A stretch of DNA of 10,369 bases from CALGFH01 sp036003705 (GTDB lineage Bacteria; Actinomycetota; CALGFH01). Made by a program: the position numbers and the translations under genes. Positions 1 to 5,019 of the stretch are shown in pieces (the stretch's first letter is position 1; every line of letters starts with the position of its first letter). The notes under the pieces were generated by a model. That model did no database searches, was not told where the DNA came from, and saw nothing but the letters and a program-made list of their open reading frames with translations. The DNA is taken from positions 1-10,369 of the forward strand of contig DASYSE010000068.1 in NCBI GenBank assembly GCA_036003705.1, read 5' to 3'.

Positions 1-19
1 CCTGCCGATGCGTTGTGCC

Positions 20-95
20 TGGTGGAGCTGAGGGGATTTGAACCCCTGACCCCTTGCATGCCATGCAAGTGCTCTGCCAGCTGAGCTACAGCCCC
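20..95 (-). tRNA. tRNA-Ala (anticodon GGC)
   Basis: Read on the minus strand this 76-nt segment folds as a complete cloverleaf: 7-bp acceptor stem, D arm starting GCTC, anticodon stem CTTGC/GCAAG around the loop ATGGCAT, 5-nt variable loop, and T arm AGGGG/CCCCT with loop TTCAAAT. The anticodon is GGC, reading GCC alanine codons. The acceptor carries the G3:U70 wobble pair that alanyl-tRNA synthetase recognises, followed by discriminator A and a genome-encoded CCA end. It is last in the leftward block nadD-rsfS-small membrane protein but has its own promoter just upstream. Confidence 0.97.
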
Positions 96-106
96 TGAAG
101 GTGGTG

Positions 107-136
107 ACTATAGCGAGCGACCCGGCCGAGTCGCAA
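107..136 (-). promoter_or_regulatory. Promoter of tRNA-Ala
   Basis: On the minus strand a -35-like TTGCGA (131-136) is followed after 18 bp by a strong -10 TATAGT (107-112). Initiation about 7 nt downstream would fall near position 100, giving a leader of roughly 5 nt before the mature tRNA 5' end at 95. Placement in the 44-bp gap between the upstream gene's stop and the tRNA fits an independent housekeeping promoter. Inferred from sequence match only. Confidence 0.7.
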
Positions 137-139
137 AGG

Positions 140-313
140 TCAGCGGATGCGGAGGTCGACCCCGAGGAGGACCAGGGGCCAGAGGAAGATGGCCAGGAGG
201 GCGGAGAGGACGAGCTTGACCAGGCGGACGCCGATGTAGTCGTAGGCGAAGGCGACGTAGATCCCGACCAGGATGTAGATGAGGCCGAGGAGGCTGAATC
301 TGCGGCGGACCAC
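140..313 (-). CDS. Small two-helix membrane protein, 57 aa
   Basis: A short minus-strand gene with a GTG start at 313 and TGA stop at 140-142. The start is chosen because a strong Shine-Dalgarno AAAGGAG (323-329) lies 9 nt upstream and no ATG/GTG/TTG occurs further up the open frame. The protein begins MVRRRFSLLG, then has two hydrophobic stretches (about residues 7-24 and 31-52) joined by a short polar loop containing AYDYIGVR, and ends GVDLRIR. This predicts a two-helix inner-membrane hairpin with a basic N-terminus. Small hypothetical proteins of this look (short, ending in a WPL..LGVDLR-type second helix) are common in actinobacteria; no function is known to me. It lies 85 bp downstream of rsfS and is probably co-transcribed with it. 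Frame and codon use look real; function unassigned. Confidence 0.82.
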   Translation of the reverse strand: MVRRRFSLLGLIYILVGIYVAFAYDYIGVRLVKLVLSALLAIFLWPLVLLGVDLRIR

Positions 314-322
314 GGCGCGCGG

Positions 323-329
323 CTCCTTT
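323..329 (-). promoter_or_regulatory. Ribosome binding site fixing the GTG start of the small membrane protein
   Basis: Minus-strand AAAGGAG, 9 nt upstream of the GTG at 311-313. It decides the start, because the open frame continues upstream for about 30 more codons without any usual start codon. Confidence 0.75.
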
Positions 330-398
330 ACCCCCCCGACCGGAAGATTGGCAGCGTAGTCTGCGCCGGGGAGGTCCTGCTGGGCAAACTGTGAGAAA

Positions 399-770
399 TC
401 AGGCGGTTACCAGGCTGCCGACCTCATCGCTGCGGGCGACCACCGGAGCGTCGCGCCAGAGGCGTTCGAGGTCGTAATAGGCTCGCTCCTCCTCGAGGAA
501 GACGTGGACCACGAAGTCGACGAAGTCGAGGAGGACCCAGCGCGCGTCGCGTTCTCCCTCGCGGCGCAGGGGTCGGGTTCCCTCGGCCCGGCAGGCGCGC
601 TCGACCTCTTCGGCGATGGCGCGTACCTGGCGGTCGCTGTTACCCGCGCAGATGACGAAGTAGTCGGAGATGACCAGCGGCTCGGAGACGTCGAGGACGA
701 TGACGTCGCGGGCCTGCTTGGAGGAGGCCGCCGATGCGGCGGTGAGCGCGAAGTCGAGGCTGGTCGGCAG
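399..770 (-). CDS. rsfS: Ribosome silencing factor RsfS (CTG start), 123 aa
   Basis: RsfS binds ribosomal protein uL14 on the large subunit and blocks subunit joining, lowering translation when nutrients are scarce. Recognisable family motifs on the minus strand are the early helix with SLDFALTAA, then ARDVIVLDVSEPLVISDYF and VICAGNSDRQVRAIAEEVE, then WVLLDFVDFVVHVFLEEE and RAYYDLERLW near the C-terminus. At 123 residues it is typical (about 110-130). The frame is closed upstream by a TAG and holds no ATG, GTG or TTG before the domain. The CTG at 768-770 has AGGAG 7 nt upstream and gives an N-terminus MPTSLDFALT of the usual length. It follows nadD by 77 bp, the conserved bacterial neighbourhood nadD-rsfS, and precedes the small membrane protein. 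Identity is firm; the CTG start is inferred. Confidence 0.93.
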   Translation of the reverse strand: MPTSLDFALTAASAASSKQARDVIVLDVSEPLVISDYFVICAGNSDRQVRAIAEEVERACRAEGTRPLRREGERDARWVLLDFVDFVVHVFLEEERAYYDLERLWRDAPVVARSDEVGSLVTA

Positions 771-777
771 GGGCGAG

Positions 778-784
778 CTCCTGG
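778..784 (-). promoter_or_regulatory. Ribosome binding site supporting the CTG start of rsfS
   Basis: Minus-strand CCAGGAG, with AGGAG at 778-782 ending 7 nt before the CTG at 768-770. It is the only good ribosome binding site near the expected rsfS N-terminus. Confidence 0.6.
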
Positions 785-847
785 AGGTCGGCGCGGTCGG
801 ACACCACTACGGTACCGAGCCGGAGAGCGGCGCGCACCCAGGAGATC

Positions 848-1513
848 TCACTGGTTACTGTGGCCGGACGCCGGCGGGTCGGGGGGGTCGGGCGGGTCGG
901 GCGGGTCGGTGCCGGCCGGGCGGCGGTAGAGGGCATGGTTCTTGATGTAGCGGGCGACCCCGTCGGGAACCAGGTACTGGACGGGGGCGCCGCGGGCGAC
1001 CCGTGCCCGGATGTCGCGGGAGGAGATGGCCAGGGCCGGGATCTCCATGCGGTGGACCCGGCCGGTCGCGCCGGGCACCTGGTTGACGAGACTGTCGAGA
1101 TCGAAGTCGGGCCGGGTGGCGGCGATGAACTCGGCCTGGGCGAGCACCTGGTCCGGCTCCTTCCAGGTGAGGATCTGCAGCACCGCGTCGGCCCCGGTGA
1201 TGAAGAACAGGCGGGTGCCTTCGGGGAGCCGAGCCCGGAGCCGGCGCAGGGTGTCCACGGTGTAGGTGGGCCCCTGGTGGTCGATCTCCAGGCGGCTGAC
1301 GGTGAAGGCCGGGTTGGAGGCGGTGGCGATGACCGTCATCAGATAGCGGTCCTCGGCCGGGCTCACCCCGACCGGCTTCTGCCAGGGCACACCGGTGGGC
1401 ACGAACACCACCTGGTCGAGCTCGAACTGCCAGCGGGCCTCCTCGGCGGCGACCAGGTGGCCGTGGTGGATGGGGTCGAACGTCCCACCCATGACCCCGA
1501 TTCGGCGGCTCAT
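848..1513 (-). CDS. nadD: Nicotinate-nucleotide adenylyltransferase NadD, 221 aa
   Basis: Transfers AMP from ATP to nicotinate mononucleotide, giving deamido-NAD in cytosolic NAD synthesis. The nucleotidyltransferase signature GGTFDPIHHGHL occurs at about residues 9-20 and the C-terminal ISSRDIR motif (family ISSTxIR) near residue 165; FVPTGVPWQKP, TYTVDTLRRL and FFITGADAV are also typical. The start at 1513 (MSRRIGVMGG) is preferred over an in-frame ATG at 1576 because NadD proteins begin just before the GGTFDP motif. No clear Shine-Dalgarno precedes it, but TACACT, a possible -10 hexamer, ends 8 nt upstream, so the transcript could be leaderless. The last residues form a PPD repeat tail beyond the normal fold. 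It is first gene of the leftward block and divergent from the sugar operon. Confidence 0.95.
   Translation of the reverse strand: MSRRIGVMGGTFDPIHHGHLVAAEEARWQFELDQVVFVPTGVPWQKPVGVSPAEDRYLMTVIATASNPAFTVSRLEIDHQGPTYTVDTLRRLRARLPEGTRLFFITGADAVLQILTWKEPDQVLAQAEFIAATRPDFDLDSLVNQVPGATGRVHRMEIPALAISSRDIRARVARGAPVQYLVPDGVARYIKNHALYRRPAGTDPPDPPDPPDPPASGHSNQ
876..909 (-). repeat. 9-bp tandem repeat coding a (PPD)n tail in NadD
   Basis: About three and a half copies of a 9-bp unit (plus strand GGGTCGGGC, slightly varied) sit in the 3' end of nadD. On the coding strand they encode PPDPPDPPDPP just before the terminal residues ASGHSNQ. The unit length is a multiple of three, so copy-number change would alter tail length without a frameshift. 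Confidence 0.8.
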
Positions 1514-1521
1514 GAGCGCGG

Positions 1522-1527
1522 AGTGTA
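1522..1527 (-). promoter_or_regulatory. Possible -10 element of nadD
   Basis: Minus-strand TACACT, matching the TAnnnT actinobacterial -10 pattern, ends 8 nt before the nadD ATG. With no visible ribosome binding site, transcription starting at or next to the ATG would give a leaderless mRNA. No convincing -35 is seen. Weak, sequence-only call. Confidence 0.35.
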
Positions 1528-1666
1528 GCGGTCCCGCTCGACCGCCTGAGATGCTGCCGCTGGAATCGAACATCACGGACGGCTACGCTACTGCCAAGGT
1601 CGGCAGGGACGCCCCCGGACGGCGTTTCTGATTGGATTCGTCGGGTAAGGTCTGCGCAGGTCAGCG

Positions 1667-1683
1667 GGGCGGCCCGACCGCCC
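1667..1683 (+). other. GC hairpin in the leader upstream of the ABC ATPase gene
   Basis: A perfect 6-bp inverted repeat, GGGCGG (1667-1672) and CCGCCC (1678-1683) around a 5-nt loop, lies about 44 bp before the ATG at 1727. It could be an mRNA hairpin or an operator half-site pair, but such repeats arise readily in DNA of this base composition. The rest of the 213-bp divergent region shows only weak -10-like hexamers (for example TAAGGT at 1646-1651) without good -35 partners. Confidence 0.3.
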
Positions 1684-1726
1684 GTGCTGACAGGCCGGCC
1701 CGACGCGGGTGGAGGGAGAGCGACGC

Positions 1727-2977
1727 ATGGCGCGCATCGAACTGCAGGATGTGTCCAAGGTGTATGGCGGCAACGTGCGGGCGGTGAATGGGTTGTCGCT
1801 GGATATCCCCGATGGGGACTTCATGGTGTTTGTGGGGCCGTCGGGGTGTGGCAAGTCCACCGCGTTGCGGATGGTGGCGGGCCTGGAGGAGATCAGCGAG
1901 GGGGAGATCCGGATCGGGGACCGGGTGGTCAACGACATGCCCCCCAAGGACCGCGACATCGCCATGGTGTTTCAGAACTATGCCCTGTATCCGCACATGA
2001 CGGTGGAAGACAACCTGGCCTTTGGCCTGCAACTGCGCAAGACGCCCAAGGAGGAGCAGCGTAAGCGGGTGGCGGAGGCGGCCAAGATGCTGGCGCTGGA
2101 GCCGTTTTTGAAAAGGAAGCCGGCGGCGCTCTCGGGGGGGCAGCGGCAGCGGGTGGCGATGGGTCGGGCGATCGTCCGCAATCCGCAGGCCTACCTGATG
2201 GATGAGCCGCTGTCGAACTTGGATGCCAAGCTGCGGGTCAGCATGCGCGCCCAGCTGTCGTCGTTGCATGAGCGGCTGGGGGTGACCACCATCTATGTGA
2301 CCCACGACCAGATCGAGGCCATGACCCTCGGCACGAGAGTTGCGGTGTTGAAGGATGGGGAGCTGATGCAGGTCAACACCCCCCAGGTCTTGTTCGACGC
2401 CCCCGAGAACCTGTTTGTGGCCACCTTCATCGGGTCACCGGCGATGAACCTGGCCCAGGCCAAGCTGGTGCGTGATGGGGGGCCGGCGCTGGTGTTTGCC
2501 GACCACAAGGTGGCGCTGCCCGCCCAGCTGGTCAGCCAACGCCAAGGCCTGGACGGCTATTTCGACCGCGACCTGATCATCGGGCTGCGGCCCAGCTCGC
2601 TGGAGGATGCCAGCTTCGTCACCGACCAGCGGCCCCAGATCAAGGGGGAGGTGGCGGTGACCGAGGAGCTGGGCTCAGAGGTCAACCTGATCTTTCATGT
2701 GGCCGCGCCCCAGGTCCACCATCAGGTGATGATCGCCAAGTTCGACAAGGCCGCCAAGGACGAGGTCGAGGCCGAGGAGCTGGCCGGGGCTGGCCACAGC
2801 CTGTGGACCGCCCGGGTCAATCCCAAGACCCAGGCCAAGGTCGGCCGCACCGCCGACCTGGCCATCGACACCGAGGGCTTCCACTTCTTCGACCTCGACA
2901 CCGGCCACGCCATCGGCCGGATCACCGAAGGCGAAGGCGCCCGCGGCCGACGCGAAGCCAAAACCGACCAGGCGTGA
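1727..2977 (+). CDS. ugpC: Sugar ABC transporter ATP-binding protein, UgpC/MsmK type, 416 aa
   Basis: ATPase subunit that drives carbohydrate importers of the CUT1 class. In order: Walker A GPSGCGKST (37-45), Q-loop Q83 in VFQNYALYPH, signature LSGGQRQRV (135-143), Walker B with catalytic glutamate LMDEP (157-161), D-loop SNLDAKLR (163-170), switch histidine H193 in VTHDQIEAMT, and a C-terminal TOBE-like regulatory region from about residue 235. Length is usual for the MalK/UgpC/MsmK group, somewhat long at the C-terminus. The ATG at 1727 is chosen because GGAGGGAG (1711-1718) lies 8 nt upstream; an in-frame GTG at 1709 precedes that site. No permease or binding protein is nearby, so it is probably a shared MsmK-like ATPase serving several importers. 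Its stop overlaps the next gene by GTGA. The first ~230 codons use more T- and G-ending codons than the C-terminal part. Confidence 0.93.
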   Translation: MARIELQDVSKVYGGNVRAVNGLSLDIPDGDFMVFVGPSGCGKSTALRMVAGLEEISEGEIRIGDRVVNDMPPKDRDIAMVFQNYALYPHMTVEDNLAFGLQLRKTPKEEQRKRVAEAAKMLALEPFLKRKPAALSGGQRQRVAMGRAIVRNPQAYLMDEPLSNLDAKLRVSMRAQLSSLHERLGVTTIYVTHDQIEAMTLGTRVAVLKDGELMQVNTPQVLFDAPENLFVATFIGSPAMNLAQAKLVRDGGPALVFADHKVALPAQLVSQRQGLDGYFDRDLIIGLRPSSLEDASFVTDQRPQIKGEVAVTEELGSEVNLIFHVAAPQVHHQVMIAKFDKAAKDEVEAEELAGAGHSLWTARVNPKTQAKVGRTADLAIDTEGFHFFDLDTGHAIGRITEGEGARGRREAKTDQA

Positions 2978-3879
2978 CCCACGTCGCCTTCCTCGGGCTC
3001 GGACGGATGGGCGCCCCCATGGCGGGGCGCCTTTCCAACGCTGGGCACGAGCTGGTCGTCTGGTCCCGGACCCGGGCCCGCGCCGACGCGCTGGCCGACC
3101 GGGCCGAGGTGGCCGGCTCGCCGGCCGAGGCCGGGTCCAAGGCCGAGGTGGCGATCACCATGCTGACCGACGGCGGGGCGCTGGAGGAGGTCGTGCTCGG
3201 CCGGGACGGCCTGGCCGACGGCCTCGGGTCGGGAAGTCTCCTGATCGACATGTCGACGACCGGGCCAGGGCCGGCCCGCAAGGTGGCCAAGGCGCTGGAG
3301 GCACGGGGGGTCGCGTTCGTCGACGCGCCGGTGGCCGGGTCGGTCGGCCCGGCCACCGAGGGGACGCTGGCCGTCATGGCCGGCGGGACCGACGAGGCGA
3401 TCGAGCGGGCCCGGCCGCTGCTGGAGGTCCTCGGAGACCCGGAGCGGAGCTGGCATGTCGGCCCGGTCGGGGCCGGCCAGTCGGCCAAGCTGATGGTCAA
3501 CCTCGTCCTCGGCGGGGTGACGGCCGCGGTCGCCGAGGGATTCATCCTTGGGAGGGTGCTCGGTCTGTCACCGGATGCCGCCCTCGACGTGCTGGAAGGC
3601 GCCTCGGTCGCCACCCAGACGGTGCGGTCCAAGCGGGAGAAGCTGCGCAGCGGCGACTACAGCGACGCCGGGTTCCGGCTGGCGCTCATGCACAAGGACC
3701 TGCGGCTGGCCGTCGAGGCGGCAAGGTCGGCCAGGGCCAGCCTCCCCGGGACCGAGCGGGTGGCCGAGCTGTACGCGGGAGCCAAGGGCAGAGGCCTCGC
3801 CGACCACGACTACGCGGCCGTCGCCGCCTACCTGGCCAGCATGGCCCCGCTGATGGACCCGTTTCCCGCCGACGGGTAG
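2974..3879 (+). CDS. NAD(P)-dependent oxidoreductase, 3-hydroxyisobutyrate dehydrogenase family, 301 aa
   Basis: Beta-hydroxyacid dehydrogenase family enzyme, cytosolic; members oxidise 3-hydroxyisobutyrate or reduce tartronate semialdehyde or related small acids. It starts with GTG at 2974, overlapping the ATPase stop by GTGA, so translation is probably coupled; no strong ribosome binding site is visible. The N-terminal Rossmann motif is GLGRMGAPMAGRL (about 8-20), followed by TMLTDGGALEEVV, the substrate-binding DAPVAGSVGPATEGTLAVM, and the catalytic lysine K172 in GAGQSAKLMVN. The C-terminal helical domain includes KDLRLAVEAAR. Length matches the family (about 290-300). The exact substrate cannot be told; operon position suggests a product of sugar or glycoside breakdown, for example a glycerate-type acid, which is inference. 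The next gene begins 6 bp later. Confidence 0.9.
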   Translation: MTHVAFLGLGRMGAPMAGRLSNAGHELVVWSRTRARADALADRAEVAGSPAEAGSKAEVAITMLTDGGALEEVVLGRDGLADGLGSGSLLIDMSTTGPGPARKVAKALEARGVAFVDAPVAGSVGPATEGTLAVMAGGTDEAIERARPLLEVLGDPERSWHVGPVGAGQSAKLMVNLVLGGVTAAVAEGFILGRVLGLSPDAALDVLEGASVATQTVRSKREKLRSGDYSDAGFRLALMHKDLRLAVEAARSARASLPGTERVAELYAGAKGRGLADHDYAAVAAYLASMAPLMDPFPADG

Positions 3880-3885
3880 GGCGCC

Positions 3886-5019
3886 ATGGGCCGAAGCCGG
3901 GTACGCCTGGGCGTGATCGGGCTCGGCGCCGTCGCCCAAGCCGTCCACCTGCCGCTCCTGCGCAACCGCCGCGACCTGTTCGAGGTCACCGCCCTGTGCG
4001 ACCGGTCGGCCGAACTGGCCCGACGGGTGGCCGAGCGCTTCGGGCTCGGGACGGCCGGGTGCTTCCGGTCGGCCGAGGAGCTGGTTGACAGCGGCCGGGC
4101 GGACGCGGTGCTGGTGCTCACCTCCGGCTCCCACGGCGAGGTGGCCGGGGCCGCGCTCGGTCGCGGCCTGCCCGTCCTGTGCGAGAAGCCGCTCGCCTAC
4201 ACCCTGGCCGAGGCGGACAGGCTGGAGCAGCTGGCGGCCAAGGACGGCACGCCGCTGCAGCTCGGCTACATGAAGCTGTACGACCCGGCCGTTCGGCGGG
4301 CCCACCGCGAGCTGGCCGCCGCCCCGCCGGCCCTGCGGGCGGTGGAGGTGACGGTCCTGCACCCGTCGGAGCATTCGCAGCTCGCCCACGCCAGCCTGGA
4401 GGGACCGGCCGGCGACGTGCCGGCGGCCGCCCTGGCCGCATCGGGGGACGAGACGGCCCGGCTCCAGCAGCACGCCCTCGGTCGGGCCCCGGCCGAGCTG
4501 CGCCGGCTCTACACCGAGGTGCTGCTGGGCAGCCTGGTCCACGACCTGGCGGTCGTCCGCCTGCTCGCCGGCGACCTCGAACGGGTCGAGCACGTCGACC
4601 TGTGGCCGGAGGGCTCGTGGTCGTCGGTCGGCGTCGAGGCCGTGCTGCCTGGCGACGTGCGGCTCAGCCTGCACTGGCACGGGCTCGACCGCTACCCCGG
4701 CTATCGTGAGGAGGTCCGGCTGCACCACGAGCAGGGGTCGATCGCGCTCACCTTCCCATCCCCGTACCTGCTCAACGCCCCGACGGTGCTGACCGTGACC
4801 GACCTCGACGGCGACGCCGCCAGGACCCGCGAGGACCGCTCCACCGTTGAGGCGTTCGAGCTGGAGCTGGTCGCCTTCCACCGGCTGGTGACCGACGGGC
4901 AGCCGGTGGCCGCCGGCATCGCTGAGGGACGGGCCGACATCGTGACCTGCCAGCGGATCGTCCGCCGCCTGGCCGAGCGCCGCGGGGTCGAGCTGGCCGG
5001 AGAGGCGGCAACGGCATGA
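3886..5019 (+). CDS. Gfo/Idh/MocA family oxidoreductase, 377 aa
   Basis: Cytosolic NAD(P)-dependent dehydrogenase of the glucose-fructose oxidoreductase / inositol dehydrogenase family, which act on sugars, inositols or their derivatives. The N-terminal Rossmann motif is GVIGLGAVAQ (9-18). The family EKP motif is at 100-102 (VLCEKPLAY, with K101 the usual catalytic lysine), and LVHDLAVVRLL carries the conserved His219-Asp220 pair. The C-terminal half is the alpha/beta substrate domain. Length is typical (330-400). The start at 3886 lies 6 bp after the previous stop, with only a weak AGGG as ribosome binding site, so coupling is likely. The stop overlaps the mannosidase start as ATGA. Position suggests it oxidises a mannose-derived or aglycone product; some members of the family act as glycosidases (GH109), but nothing visible here argues for that. 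Confidence 0.92.
   Translation: MGRSRVRLGVIGLGAVAQAVHLPLLRNRRDLFEVTALCDRSAELARRVAERFGLGTAGCFRSAEELVDSGRADAVLVLTSGSHGEVAGAALGRGLPVLCEKPLAYTLAEADRLEQLAAKDGTPLQLGYMKLYDPAVRRAHRELAAAPPALRAVEVTVLHPSEHSQLAHASLEGPAGDVPAAALAASGDETARLQQHALGRAPAELRRLYTEVLLGSLVHDLAVVRLLAGDLERVEHVDLWPEGSWSSVGVEAVLPGDVRLSLHWHGLDRYPGYREEVRLHHEQGSIALTFPSPYLLNAPTVLTVTDLDGDAARTREDRSTVEAFELELVAFHRLVTDGQPVAAGIAEGRADIVTCQRIVRRLAERRGVELAGEAATA

Noticed and set aside
20..95. tRNA-Ala as an attachment site for an integrated element
   Set aside because: No second copy of the tRNA 3' end occurs in the window and the neighbouring genes are housekeeping.
101..394. 97-codon plus-strand frame rich in Asp and Glu
   Set aside because: Its acidic composition is the antisense of the hydrophobic Leu/Val/Ile codons of the small membrane protein on the minus strand.
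504..1631. Several plus-strand frames across rsfS and nadD
   Set aside because: The minus strand encodes firm family motifs here; the plus-strand translations are low in complexity and lack motifs.
1509..1709. In-frame GTG at 1709 as start of the ABC ATPase
   Set aside because: It lies upstream of the ribosome binding site at 1711-1718, which serves the ATG at 1727; family members begin at the equivalent of that ATG.
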